Assembly: GCF_023221775.1 (NCBI RefSeq)
Contig: NZ_JAKUDS010000005.1
Coordinates: 1 to 64,000 of the forward strand
Reading direction: 5' to 3'
Length of the DNA: 64,000 bases
Origin: Enterococcus cecorum
Lineage (GTDB): Bacteria; Bacillota; Bacilli; Lactobacillales; Enterococcaceae
Shown: positions 25,979 through 34,805 of the stretch, piece after piece
Layout: each line of letters opens with the position of its first letter
Numbering within the stretch: the stretch's first letter is position 1
Position numbers and translations under genes: made by a program
The notes under the pieces: generated by a model
The model's input: only the letters and a program-made list of their open reading frames with translations
What the model was told of the DNA's origin: nothing
The model's database searches: none

Positions 25979-26699
25979 GTTGCTCCCTCCAATAATATTT
26001 TCCTTGATAAGTTAAGTAGGTATTCGCAATAATGAAAAGAATAGAAATAATGAGAGGAACTATCCAAAAATTTCCGTGCCAAATAAAAAGAAAAGATAGT
26101 TTTGGATAGGCTCTGTTAAGTAAAAAAAGTAGGGCAAGTATTCCACTGGAAGTAATAAAATACCTGACCTCTCCAAAATAAAAATAAATCCAGAATAATA
26201 CTCTAGCACCTGTAATTAATACTAGGCTATGTAAGATGAATAATAACCCAAGCAACTTAAAACAGGAGATTATTTGAATGTGGTTTGTCATTAATAGGAT
26301 AAATAGCGCGATTGTCACATAATAACTAGTAAGTCCAACTAATTGATAAGCAATACTTTGTTTACGAATGATTTTGACAAGTTGAGGCGTGTTTCTTACT
26401 CTAATAGCGATGAGTGAATAAAAACGAAAATCAAATTGTACAAATGGTGTAATTGCCCAAACTAAAGTTAGTAGACAGAATAAGTATAAAGGCAAGTAAT
26501 TGATTAGACTAAGACTTTCCATATAAGGATAGTGAGTGGCATCATTAAAAATAAAAAGTCGATTTACATAATCTAAACTACTGAAACTCCAGTGTGGATT
26601 ATCTTGTAAATAGCCACTCAATTCTTCATGAGCAATGAAAAAATAGATGGTGGCCATAACCATATTAGTGATTAAAATGAAACGTCTTTTTATAGGCAT
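25971..26699 (-). CDS. ABC-2 type membrane protein, second permease
   Basis: The 242-residue protein is highly hydrophobic with about six transmembrane helices and basic cytoplasmic loops (KIIRKQ near 130). Operon position between another permease gene and the ATPase marks it as a transporter subunit. Its ATG overlaps the stop of the first permease gene (TAATG), showing coupled translation. I cannot name a family member. Confidence 0.75.
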   Translation of the reverse strand: MPIKRRFILITNMVMATIYFFIAHEELSGYLQDNPHWSFSSLDYVNRLFIFNDATHYPYMESLSLINYLPLYLFCLLTLVWAITPFVQFDFRFYSLIAIRVRNTPQLVKIIRKQSIAYQLVGLTSYYVTIALFILLMTNHIQIISCFKLLGLLFILHSLVLITGARVLFWIYFYFGEVRYFITSSGILALLFLLNRAYPKLSFLFIWHGNFWIVPLIISILFIIANTYLTYQGKYYWREQHD

Positions 26700-27511
26700 T
26701 ATTTCACCTCATTTTGCCATTTTTTTATGCCCACAATGAAAAATACTAGGCAAATAGGTAATAAGTAACATAAGGGTAAGAAATTTGTTAGTGTCGTTGC
26801 TTGTTTTTCGAAGGCTAGCAACATCGTATAAGGACTGAGAGATTCATTGTGAAAGAGATAATTTGCACTTAATGAAGCAATGGAAACTACTAGATACGTC
26901 GTTAATAGTACAAGATATTTCTTCTCGATTAATAATCCCAGACAACAAGCAAGTATATTTAAAGTAAAAGCGAATAATAGATAAATTGTCCAAATCATAA
27001 TCATAAAAGTGAGATAAGGGTGTTGATTATAAAAACCAAGTGGTAGTAAGTCTTTAAAAAAATATATTTCAGTAAATGTATTCTTAGTAATGAACAGTCC
27101 ACCAATGGAATAGAAAATTGTAAACGTTAGACTAGTTAATAAAGCACTAACCGTTCCTTGCAAAAAAACTTCCTTAGCAAGGTAGCGAGGAATTGATTTA
27201 ATTTTTGTTAAACCGAAATCTTTAACCATTTGTATCCGATTAATAAATCCGATAGCTGGAAGAATGACTAGAATGGGGATAAAATCTAGACTATATCCTA
27301 CTGAAGAAAGAACAAATCTTTCCCAAGTTAAGATGCTAGTAAATAATCCTAAGCGAAATGTGTGAGGGTTTACCCCTTTTAAATCTGGTGCATCAAGATT
27401 CATTGTGATAATTTCAAAAGCGCCTGACCAAAAGAACCAAGAAATAGCTAAGGTAATCAAAAGTATTATTCCGGTGATATAAGTATAAGGGTTTAAAAAG
27501 CGAAATTTCAT
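26699..27511 (-). CDS. ABC-2 type membrane protein, first permease
   Basis: The 270-residue protein has about six transmembrane helices, the first at residues 10-30, and a large loop carrying LDAPDLKGVNPH after it. It is the first gene of the minus-strand operon permease-permease-ATPase-lipoprotein-small membrane protein. AAGGAG lies 13 nt before the ATG at 27511, or 10 nt before a TTG at 27514, and either may be used. The gene is divergent from XRE copy 2, which is a candidate regulator. Confidence 0.75.
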   Translation of the reverse strand: MKFRFLNPYTYITGIILLITLAISWFFWSGAFEIITMNLDAPDLKGVNPHTFRLGLFTSILTWERFVLSSVGYSLDFIPILVILPAIGFINRIQMVKDFGLTKIKSIPRYLAKEVFLQGTVSALLTSLTFTIFYSIGGLFITKNTFTEIYFFKDLLPLGFYNQHPYLTFMIMIWTIYLLFAFTLNILACCLGLLIEKKYLVLLTTYLVVSIASLSANYLFHNESLSPYTMLLAFEKQATTLTNFLPLCYLLPICLVFFIVGIKKWQNEVK

Positions 27512-27649
27512 CAAGTTTTCTCAACTCCTTTGTTTGTATTTACATTCTGTTTTATTTTAAAATGTTTTTTTTGTTTACAATTTGAGCTTATAGGATTCTT
27601 TCTGCTTGAACAAGGAGTTATTCTTTTACATCATGTACTAAATATTGTT

Positions 27650-27745
27650 ACTAATGTTGATGTATAAGCATTTTTACATAATGTAACACGTTGATTGCTA
27701 GCACTTTTGATATACTTTTAAATAGAATAATGATATATTAAGGTA
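27650..27745 (+). promoter_or_regulatory. Control region of the second XRE gene, duplicate of 23334-23435
   Basis: TTGATGTA, AGCATTTTTAC and ATGTAACA occur in the same order and spacing as upstream of copy 1, with TATATTAA downstream. The region also separates the divergent ABC operon, so one operator could serve both directions. Confidence 0.5.
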
Positions 27746-27789
27746 AAAATAGTCTGGTAAATTAGTTGTACGATAAGAGGTGAGAATGA

Positions 27790-28320
27790 ATGGAATTGGC
27801 GAATAATTTAAAGTATTATCGAGAAAAGGCGGGATTTACTCAAGAACAAGTTGCCAATGAATTACGAATCACACGGCAATCAATCTCACGGTGGGAAAAT
27901 GGCAAGAGTTATCCTGATTTAGATAATCTAGTATTAATTAGCGAGTTATACCAAGTCTCAATCGACCATTTGATTAAGGAAAATGAAGAATTATTCAAAA
28001 AGATAGATCAAAACGCACAGGAAATTCAAGATAAAAAACAAAAATTAAGAGAGATTGAACAAGAAGTCCTACAAATAACGAGTAAGGAAAAAGATGAAAG
28101 TCTCTTGTTGCTTTTGTTGGCAGCTGTGTCTTCATTAATTTTTCCCTTAGGCTTGTTGCTGATAGGTTTTGTATTAATTCGCAATAAACGACAAAATAGA
28201 TTCTATAAGCTAATCTGGCTGGTTGCCTTAATTGTTTTGTTTATTAATGTTTATTCTGGTATAGGTATAGTCGGTGATTATCTCGGTTGGGGAGAAGTGC
28301 ATATTGAGAAAATAGAATAA
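27790..28320 (+). CDS. Membrane-anchored XRE-family regulator, copy 2
   Basis: The 176-residue paralogue of the product of 23542-24072 has the same helix-turn-helix, coiled coil and two C-terminal membrane helices. The recognition helix differs by one Val/Ile change; the clusters that differ are in the last membrane segment and the loop before YLGWGEVH. The DNA specificity of the two is therefore probably shared, while the membrane or external part has diverged. The ATG follows AGAGGTGAG. A terminator follows at 28329. Confidence 0.88.
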   Translation: MELANNLKYYREKAGFTQEQVANELRITRQSISRWENGKSYPDLDNLVLISELYQVSIDHLIKENEELFKKIDQNAQEIQDKKQKLREIEQEVLQITSKEKDESLLLLLLAAVSSLIFPLGLLLIGFVLIRNKRQNRFYKLIWLVALIVLFINVYSGIGIVGDYLGWGEVHIEKIE

Positions 28321-28328
28321 AGAGAAAT

Positions 28329-28359
28329 CCTGGAAGTGAGATTACTTTCAGGTTTTTTT
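28329..28359 (+). terminator. Intrinsic terminator after XRE copy 2
   Basis: CCTGGAAGT pairs with ACTTTCAGG, loop GAGATT, followed by seven T. Confidence 0.8.
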
Positions 28360-28422
28360 AGTTTATCAGCAAGTTAGCTGTAGCCTCGCTAAAAATAATA
28401 AAGCCCTTTTGATACATAATAG

Positions 28423-28487
28423 TTGCAACATTTGAGTGTTTCGACTATTATGTTTTTATCAACTGATAAATTTATCAGTTGATAAAA
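28423..28487 (+). promoter_or_regulatory. hrtBA promoter with 34-bp perfect palindrome
   Basis: TTGCAA (28423-28428), 17-bp spacer and TATTAT (28446-28451) form the promoter. Bases 28454-28487 are a perfect palindrome centred between 28470 and 28471, made of two near-palindromic 14-mers TTATCAACTGATAA and TTATCAGTTGATAA. It covers the expected transcript start, so a bound repressor would block transcription; the TetR gene at 30816 is the obvious candidate. Confidence 0.75.
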
Positions 28488-28507
28488 ATTAAAAATGAGG
28501 TGTAAGC

Positions 28508-29575
28508 ATGTTTTTAGCAATCAATGAAATGAAACATTCAAAGTTACGCTATGCTCTCGTAATTGGCGTAGTTTTTTTAATTGCTTATTTAGTCTTTTTC
28601 TTAACCGGTCTAGCCTATGGATTGGCGCAAGAAAATCGTACAGCAGTAGATAAATGGCAGGCAGATCGTATTTTATTATCCGACGAGGCTAATGGAAAGC
28701 TAAATATGTCGATGTTAACGATGGATGATTATGAATCAGTGAAAGCAGAGGATAAAGCGGCATTGGCACAGTTTCCTGGCATTGTGTATCAAAAAGGAAA
28801 GAAGAACCAACAAATCGATGTAAGCTTTTTTGGCATAGAAGCAGATGAATTTTTGGCGCCTAATTTGGTGAAAGGGCGCATGTTCAAAAATACTGGTGAA
28901 GTAGTAGTTAATGATAGTCTAGCAAAAGAAGATGGACTGCAAGTGGGAGATCAGTTAAAAGTGGCTGGTAGTAAGCAAACTTTAAAGATTGTTGGTTTTA
29001 CCGATGAGGCGATGTATAATGTAGCACCTGTCATTTATATGAGTCTGGCTGATTTTCAAGAAATTCGTTTTAATCAGGCTTTACCTAAAGAGGCGCAAAA
29101 GATTAATGCGATTGTCGTTCGTGGTCAGACCAAACAAGTCGCCGATAATCTTGAAAAAGTGAAAATCAGTGCATTTATCAATGATTTGCCAGGTTATAGT
29201 GCGCAAAATATGACCTTTGCTTTTATGATTGGCTTTTTAATTGTTATCGCGGCGATTGTGATTGGCATTTTCATCTATATTTTAACGATGCAAAAACAGG
29301 CCATTTTCGGCGTGATGAAAGCCCAAGGTATTTCGAATTTTTTCATCGCTCGTAGCGTATTTGTACAGACGGCGATTTTAGCTTTTGTCGGGATTGTCTT
29401 AGGCTTAGCGCTGACCTATTTGAGTTCGCTTGTCTTGCCTGCTGCGGTACCTTTTGCTATTTTCTGGGGCTTATATCTCGCAGTTAGTGTCGGCATGTGG
29501 GTGATTGCCATTTTAAGTGCGGTCTTTTCTGTCAGCACAGTGGTAAAAATCGATCCATTACAAGCAATCAGTTAG
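28508..29575 (+). CDS. hrtB: Heme-efflux-like ABC permease HrtB (FtsX family)
   Basis: The 355-residue protein has an N-terminal transmembrane helix (about 15-38), an extracellular domain of about 190 residues and three C-terminal helices (about 235-260, 287-312, 320-345), the MacB/FtsX layout. It ends DPLQAIS as many FtsX permeases do. With the ATPase 12 bp downstream and a TetR regulator nearby, it matches HrtBA, which expels toxic heme in Lactococcus and Enterococcus. Heme specificity is inferred from size, gene order and regulator type. Confidence 0.75.
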   Translation: MFLAINEMKHSKLRYALVIGVVFLIAYLVFFLTGLAYGLAQENRTAVDKWQADRILLSDEANGKLNMSMLTMDDYESVKAEDKAALAQFPGIVYQKGKKNQQIDVSFFGIEADEFLAPNLVKGRMFKNTGEVVVNDSLAKEDGLQVGDQLKVAGSKQTLKIVGFTDEAMYNVAPVIYMSLADFQEIRFNQALPKEAQKINAIVVRGQTKQVADNLEKVKISAFINDLPGYSAQNMTFAFMIGFLIVIAAIVIGIFIYILTMQKQAIFGVMKAQGISNFFIARSVFVQTAILAFVGIVLGLALTYLSSLVLPAAVPFAIFWGLYLAVSVGMWVIAILSAVFSVSTVVKIDPLQAIS

Positions 29576-29587
29576 GAGGATTTATTG

Positions 29588-30259
29588 ATGCAAGCAATAG
29601 AATTTAGAAATGTCCGTAAAGAATATCAAGACGGCTCACAAATCATTCAAGCACTCAAACCAACGAATTTGGTGATTAACAAGGGCGAATTTGTTGCAAT
29701 TGTCGGTCCATCTGGTTCAGGAAAAAGCACGTTTTTAACTTTAGCAGGAGGCTTACTAACGCCGAGCGAAGGTGAAATTTTGGTGAATAATCAGCCATTT
29801 AGTCAAGTAGCAGAGAAAAAGCGAGCGCAATTACGTTTTAAAGAAATTGGCTTCATTCTACAAAGCTCTAACTTGATTCCGTTTTTGACGATTGAAGACC
29901 AAATGCGTTTGGTAGATAAAATTACGCATCAACCACGACCACAATTGGTACAAGAATTATTTGAGCAATTGTCGATTCAACATCTGGCTAAAAAATATCC
30001 CGAAAATTTATCGGGAGGAGAACGTCAACGAGTAGCCATTGCCAGAGCGCTGTATAATGATCCGACAATTATCTTAGCCGACGAACCGACAGCGAGTCTA
30101 GATTCTACCCGTGCCTTTGAGGTGGTGGAACTATTAGCGAAAGAAACCAAGCTGAAAAATAAAGCAACGATTATGGTTACGCATGATATTCGTATGACTA
30201 AGTATTGCGACCGTATTTTTGAAATGAAAGATGGCGTACTAAGCGAAAAATTAGCGTAA
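29588..30259 (+). CDS. hrtA: Heme-efflux-like ABC ATPase HrtA
   Basis: The 223-residue ATPase has Walker A GPSGSGKSTF near residue 39, a Q-loop in FILQSSNLIPF, signature LSGGERQRVAIARAL near 140, Walker B ILADEPTASLD near 161 and a switch His in THDIRM. It belongs to the LolD/MacB-type class that pairs with FtsX permeases. AGGAGG directly follows the hrtB stop, 7 nt before the ATG at 29588, so the two are made together. Confidence 0.8.
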   Translation: MQAIEFRNVRKEYQDGSQIIQALKPTNLVINKGEFVAIVGPSGSGKSTFLTLAGGLLTPSEGEILVNNQPFSQVAEKKRAQLRFKEIGFILQSSNLIPFLTIEDQMRLVDKITHQPRPQLVQELFEQLSIQHLAKKYPENLSGGERQRVAIARALYNDPTIILADEPTASLDSTRAFEVVELLAKETKLKNKATIMVTHDIRMTKYCDRIFEMKDGVLSEKLA

Positions 30260-30262
30260 CGA

Positions 30263-30290
30263 TTGTATTTTTTTGTTTTAGTGATAAAAT
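30263..30290 (+). promoter_or_regulatory. Promoter of the small membrane-protein gene
   Basis: TTGTAT (30263-30268), 16-bp spacer, TAAAAT (30285-30290) with an upstream TG (extended -10). Confidence 0.5.
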
Positions 30291-30311
30291 GAGCATGAGG
30301 AAGTGGTGAAC

Positions 30312-30695
30312 ATGAATCGTGCAAAAAAATTGTTAAAATCAGAGGCTGTTATTGAGAAAAAAGCAGTAAAACCTGATTTGAAAGTTTATCGAATGGTAGC
30401 TCTGTCTTTAGCGGTATTTAGCTTTATCTGTTACATTTTGTATCGTCAGTTAGACAGTCAAGTATTCGGAATTATCGCGACTGTCGGTGTATTGGTATTT
30501 TGGTTAGATTGTTACTTCTGGGCTTACAATGGATTTGCGTCAGAGCGTGGAAAAAAACAAGGTTTGCTGATTTGGCATGAAAAATATCCTACAGGTTGGG
30601 GAGCAAGTTTCAACCCATACAGTCTAGTTGGGAAAGCTTGTTGGTTGCTGATGGCATTTCCTTTTTTGAAAATATTAGTGGATTTTTTTGATTAA
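30312..30695 (+). CDS. Membrane protein of unknown function
   Basis: The 127-residue protein has a basic N-terminus, hydrophobic helices at about 31-48 and 54-74, and a third near 107-125 after an aromatic, Gly-rich loop (GWGASFNPYSLVGKACW). No family is recognised. The ATG at 30312 has GAGGAAGTGG upstream. It lies between hrtA and the TetR gene, with its own promoter and terminator, so a link to heme efflux is not implied. Confidence 0.65.
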   Translation: MNRAKKLLKSEAVIEKKAVKPDLKVYRMVALSLAVFSFICYILYRQLDSQVFGIIATVGVLVFWLDCYFWAYNGFASERGKKQGLLIWHEKYPTGWGASFNPYSLVGKACWLLMAFPFLKILVDFFD

Positions 30696-30702
30696 ATCTA
30701 AC

Positions 30703-30734
30703 AGGCTAGCTTCAAATGAGGACTAGCCTTTTTT
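30703..30734 (+). terminator. Intrinsic terminator
   Basis: AGGCTAG pairs with CTAGCCT, followed by a T run. Confidence 0.78.
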
Positions 30735-30815
30735 CTTTTCTTTCAATCAAATTAAGTGAATATTTCCCTGAAAAAATGCTAAAATAGAAGTAAAGAAATA
30801 GAAAGAGGGTTAGTA

Positions 30816-31379
30816 ATGAGGGAGGATTTAAGGGAAAAGATTTTAATTTCATCAGCAGATTTGTTTTTATCGCAGGGATTTAAGGCAACTTCAACTCGCC
30901 AGATTGCCCAAAAAATTGGGATTACACAGCCTAATTTATATTATCATTTTCCGAATAAAGAAGAATTGTATGTCGCTGTTGTGGAGCATATTTCCCAACA
31001 ATTAGCCACTGAGTTGAATTTATTAGCTGCCAAAGATTTACCACTAAAGGAAAAATTGGTGGAGATGGCCAGTTTCTTACAAAAGGAATACCACTTTGAT
31101 TTTGCGCAGATGTTAAAGGATATCCATAATGAGTTGCCTAGAGAATCGATGGTGCGCTTATTAATGGTTTGGCAAGAGAGTTATCAAGCGCCATTTATCA
31201 AGGTGTTAACAAGCGGTGAAGAGCCTTTACGTCAGGGGTTAAATGAAGAAGTCTTGGTCACTCAGCTCTTTACATTATTGGCTAGTTATACGATGGTTCG
31301 TCCCACTGGGCATGCGAAAAAGCAAGTTCCACTAGAGCAGGTCATTGATTTATTTTTATATGGGGCTATCAAGCGTTAG
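30816..31379 (+). CDS. TetR-family regulator, candidate heme sensor (FhtR-like)
   Basis: The 187-residue protein has a TetR helix-turn-helix (SADLFLSQGFKATSTRQIAQKIGITQPNLYYHFPNKEELY, residues 12-50) and a helical ligand domain. In E. faecalis the TetR protein FhtR represses hrtBA from paired palindromes, and L. lactis uses HrtR; the paired palindrome at 28454 fits this. No similar palindrome is seen before this gene itself, so autoregulation is not evident. Assignment rests on context; ligand residues cannot be verified by eye. Confidence 0.75.
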   Translation: MREDLREKILISSADLFLSQGFKATSTRQIAQKIGITQPNLYYHFPNKEELYVAVVEHISQQLATELNLLAAKDLPLKEKLVEMASFLQKEYHFDFAQMLKDIHNELPRESMVRLLMVWQESYQAPFIKVLTSGEEPLRQGLNEEVLVTQLFTLLASYTMVRPTGHAKKQVPLEQVIDLFLYGAIKR

Positions 31380-31400
31380 ATAGGAGCAAAGGCGAGTTTT

Positions 31401-31449
31401 TTGCTAATTATGTAAATTTTCTGTATAATTAAGGTCAATATTAGTCAAG
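31401..31449 (+). promoter_or_regulatory. ctsR-clpC promoter with CtsR operator
   Basis: TTGCTA (31401-31406), 17-bp spacer, TATAAT (31424-31429). GGTCAAT (31433-31439), three bases, AGTCAAG (31443-31449) is a tandem heptad with the spacing of the CtsR box (RGTCAAA-N3-RGTCAAA). Confidence 0.85.
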
Positions 31450-31462
31450 GAAGGTGGATGAG

Positions 31463-31921
31463 ATGAGCAATCAGAATACCTCGGATTTAATCGAAGCCTA
31501 TTTAAAGAAGTTTTTAGAAGAACAGGCCGCTATTGAGATTCGCCGTGCGGAAATGGCTCACTTGTTTGATTGCGTACCTTCACAGATTAATTATGTGATT
31601 AATACACGTTTCACCATTCAGCAAGGATATAACGTCATCAGCAAACGTGGTGGTGGAGGCTATATCCGCATTGAAAAGGTACAAATCAGCAATCACCAAG
31701 CCTTTTTAGCTAGTTTGGATCAATTATTTGAAGATTATTTATCAGAAAATGATGCCAAGGCGATGATTCAAAAATTATACGAGGAAGATTTATTAACGCA
31801 GCGTGAAGGCAATCTTTTGTTATCATTATTTTCAAAACAAGGGATTAATCACTCCGATGATCAACGAATTCGCGCACAGTTAATGCATGCGTTATTACAA
31901 CGTTTAAGTTACGAAAATTAA
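31463..31921 (+). CDS. ctsR: Class III heat-shock repressor CtsR
   Basis: CtsR represses clp genes and is inactivated by heat and protein stress. The 152 residues show the winged helix (IRRAEMAHLFDCVPSQINYVI, near residue 25) with the glycine-rich thermosensor wing SKRGGGGYIRI near 60, then the C-terminal dimer and McsB/ClpC-contacting domain. The ATG at 31463 follows AAGGTGG; the GTG at 31454 lies within that site. No mcsA/mcsB genes are present between ctsR and clpC, as in other lactic acid bacteria. Confidence 0.96.
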   Translation: MSNQNTSDLIEAYLKKFLEEQAAIEIRRAEMAHLFDCVPSQINYVINTRFTIQQGYNVISKRGGGGYIRIEKVQISNHQAFLASLDQLFEDYLSENDAKAMIQKLYEEDLLTQREGNLLLSLFSKQGINHSDDQRIRAQLMHALLQRLSYEN

Positions 31922-31956
31922 GCTAGATAGCTAGAGATATGAAGGGGGCATGAAAA

Positions 31957-34455
31957 ATGGAGGATTTATTTACACCTAAAGCAAAAGAAGTCTTGATGTT
32001 AGCGCAAGAAGAAGCCAAATACTTCAAGCATCAAACAATTGGTTCCGAGCATCTATTGTTAGCTTTAGTGGTGGAACAAGAAGGTATCGCGGGAAAAACT
32101 TTGCGTGAAATGAATATTCAAGAAAATGATATCCGTGAAGAAATCGAACATTACACCGGTTTTGGCATGGTGAAGCATTATCCTGATAACTACTTCTTAC
32201 CTTATTCGCCACGAGTAAAACAAATTATTGCTTATGCTAATGATGAAGCCAAACGTTCTGGTGCCGAAAAAATTGGGACGGAGCATTTACTTTTAGGTTT
32301 ATTACGCGATGAAGAAATTTTAGCTTCACGCATTATGCTCAATTTAGGGCTTAGTTTGTCAAGAATGCGTCAATTATTGAAGAAGAAAATGGGTCAAGAA
32401 CCTACACGCAATCAAATGCAAACACCTAATCGTCGTAAGCAACCAACCCAAGCAAAGCAAGAAACTATGGAAGGTACCCCAACGTTGGATGCCTTGGCGC
32501 GTGATCTAACTCGTCAAGCTATCGAACAACGCTTAGATCCAGTGGTTGGCCGGAATAAAGAAGTCCGCCGCTTAGTACAAATTTTAAGCCGTCGTACCAA
32601 AAACAATCCTGTACTTGTTGGGGAACCTGGTGTCGGAAAAACGGCAATTGTGGAAGGTTTGGCGCAACGCATTATTCATGGTCAAGTGCCAGAAGATATG
32701 TTGCATAAACGCGTGATGATGCTAGATATGGGTTCTTTAGTCGCTGGTACGAAATTTAGAGGCGAATTTGAAGAACGTTTGAAGAAAATCATTGACGAAA
32801 TCTACAATGATGGTCATATTATTCTCTTTATTGATGAAATTCATACCTTGATTGGTGCGGGGAGTGCAGAAGGTTCTGTGGATGCATCCAATATTTTAAA
32901 ACCAGCCCTTGCCCGTGGCGAAATCCAATTAATCGGCGCGACCACACTGAATGAATATCAAAAATATGTTGAAAAAGACAGTGCTTTAGAACGTCGCTTA
33001 GCCAAAGTCCAAGTCGATGAACCTAGTCAAGAAGAAGCGGTCCAAATCTTACAAGGATTACGTCCACGCTATGAAGAACACCATGGATTGAGAATTTCCG
33101 ATGAAGCGATTGAAGCAGCTGTAACGATGTCGGTGCGCTATATTCATTCTCGTCAATTGCCAGATAAAGCCATTGATTTGATTGATGAATCAGCAGCTAA
33201 GGTCCGCTTAGATGCTAGCAACAAGCCTTCGAAAGTCACTGATTTACAAAATGAATTGGTGCGAGTGAATGCTGAAAAAGAAGAAGCGATTTATAATCAA
33301 GCGTTTGAACAAGCAGCTCAATTGCGTTTAGAAGAGCGGAAAATTGCTGAAAAATTAGCACAAGCCCAACAAAAACAAATCGAAAATCAAGAGTTGCAAG
33401 TAGTGAGTGCCGAAGATGTGGCTGAAGTTGTGTCACAATGGACCGGTGTACCTGTGCAACAAATCGCTAAGAAAGAAAGTCAACGTTTGATGGATCTAGA
33501 AAAAATCTTGCATCAACGAGTAGTCGGTCAAGATAAAGCAGTCGTAGCGGTGTCTAGAGCTATTCGCCGTGCAAGAAGTGGCTTAAAAGATCCAAACCGT
33601 CCAATTGGTTCTTTCATGTTCTTAGGGCCAACTGGGGTAGGGAAGACGGAATTAGCCAAAGCCTTAGCCCAAGCGATGTTCGGTAGTGAAGATGCGTTAA
33701 TTCGGGTAGATATGTCTGAATTCATGGAGAAATACTCGACTTCACGCTTGATTGGTTCCCCTCCTGGTTATGTAGGTTATGAAGAAGGCGGACAATTAAC
33801 TGAAAAAGTCCGCACCAAACCTTATTCTGTTATCTTGCTAGATGAAGTAGAAAAAGCCCATCCAGATATCTTTAACATCTTATTACAAGTCTTAGATGAT
33901 GGGTATTTAACCGATGCCAAGGGACGCCGAGTTGATTTTAGAAATACGATTTTGATTATGACTTCTAACTTAGGCGCAACGCAATTACGCGAAGAAAAGA
34001 GTGTCGGTTTCAATGCGGTGGACCAAAGCAAAGACCAAAGAGCGATGGAAAAACGTATTTTAGAAGAATTGAAGAAAGCATATCGTCCAGAGTTCTTGAA
34101 CCGTATTGATGAAACGGTGGTCTTTAATTCATTAGATGCGAGCGAAATTCATGAAATTGTGAAAATCATGAGCCGTCAAATCGTCGCACGTATGGCAGAA
34201 CAAGGTATTCAATTGAAGATTACGCCAAGTGCCATTGATGTCATCGGTAAAGCCGGCTTTGATCCAGAATATGGCGCTCGTCCTATCCGTCGGGCATTGC
34301 AACGTGAAATTGAAGATAAGCTAAGTGAAGCGTTGATTTCTGGCCAAGTTCAATTAGGCGATGCAGTGACAATCGGTGCTTCTAAAGGAAATATCACTTT
34401 GACTGTCAAGAATAGCAAAACCCAACCGCTTGAACTTGTCGGTAGTGGTAAATAA
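31957..34455 (+). CDS. clpC: ATP-dependent Clp unfoldase ClpC
   Basis: ClpC feeds misfolded and regulatory proteins to ClpP. The 832-residue protein contains two N-terminal Clp repeats (1-140), AAA1 with GEPGVGKT near 214 and [13 protein letters not shown] near 288, a UVR-like coiled middle segment ([19 protein letters not shown] near 447), and AAA2 with [13 protein letters not shown] near 556 and a C-terminal ATPase subdomain. It is cotranscribed with ctsR (35-bp gap). A terminator follows at 34469. Confidence 0.97.
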   Translation: MEDLFTPKAKEVLMLAQEEAKYFKHQTIGSEHLLLALVVEQEGIAGKTLREMNIQENDIREEIEHYTGFGMVKHYPDNYFLPYSPRVKQIIAYANDEAKRSGAEKIGTEHLLLGLLRDEEILASRIMLNLGLSLSRMRQLLKKKMGQEPTRNQMQTPNRRKQPTQAKQETMEGTPTLDALARDLTRQAIEQRLDPVVGRNKEVRRLVQILSRRTKNNPVLVGEPGVGKTAIVEGLAQRIIHGQVPEDMLHKRVMMLDMGSLVAGTKFRGEFEERLKKIIDEIYNDGHIILFIDEIHTLIGAGSAEGSVDASNILKPALARGEIQLIGATTLNEYQKYVEKDSALERRLAKVQVDEPSQEEAVQILQGLRPRYEEHHGLRISDEAIEAAVTMSVRYIHSRQLPDKAIDLIDESAAKVRLDASNKPSKVTDLQNELVRVNAEKEEAIYNQAFEQAAQLRLEERKIAEKLAQAQQKQIENQELQVVSAEDVAEVVSQWTGVPVQQIAKKESQRLMDLEKILHQRVVGQDKAVVAVSRAIRRARSGLKDPNRPIGSFMFLGPTGVGKTELAKALAQAMFGSEDALIRVDMSEFMEKYSTSRLIGSPPGYVGYEEGGQLTEKVRTKPYSVILLDEVEKAHPDIFNILLQVLDDGYLTDAKGRRVDFRNTILIMTSNLGATQLREEKSVGFNAVDQSKDQRAMEKRILEELKKAYRPEFLNRIDETVVFNSLDASEIHEIVKIMSRQIVARMAEQGIQLKITPSAIDVIGKAGFDPEYGARPIRRALQREIEDKLSEALISGQVQLGDAVTIGASKGNITLTVKNSKTQPLELVGSGK

Positions 34456-34468
34456 GCAAGACTTTCAG

Positions 34469-34501
34469 CAGACCAGGGTCATTGTGCTCTGGTCTGTTTT
34501 T
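34469..34501 (+). terminator. Intrinsic terminator of ctsR-clpC
   Basis: CAGACCAG pairs with CTGGTCTG and is followed by five T. The remaining gap to 34805 is AT-rich without a recognised feature. Confidence 0.82.
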
Positions 34502-34805
34502 GAAGTTTTTTAAAAAGAAGGGCTTGCTTTTTAATGGTTTCGTGTGAAGTATCACAAAAATCCGCGGGTTCGTCCAGATAAGTCTGATACGATAAAAATA
34601 TCAATTGTGAAATATTTTTTTAACGAGAAATTTTTTTAATCCTTTAGAATCATCCTGTTTTTAATCGTTGTTATCTTTCAAGAAATAACATAAGTATCGA
34701 TAAAAAGTCGGCGCCGTTTCATTGCACAAACACTGAATTAATGATACAGTAAATAGTGCCTGTTACATATAAATTTGAATTATGACAAAGAATTGAGGTT
34801 TTTTG

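Noticed and set aside
31922-31956. Missing mcsA/mcsB between ctsR and clpC taken as a deletion
   Set aside because: Absence of these genes is normal in Lactobacillales and not an anomaly of this window.
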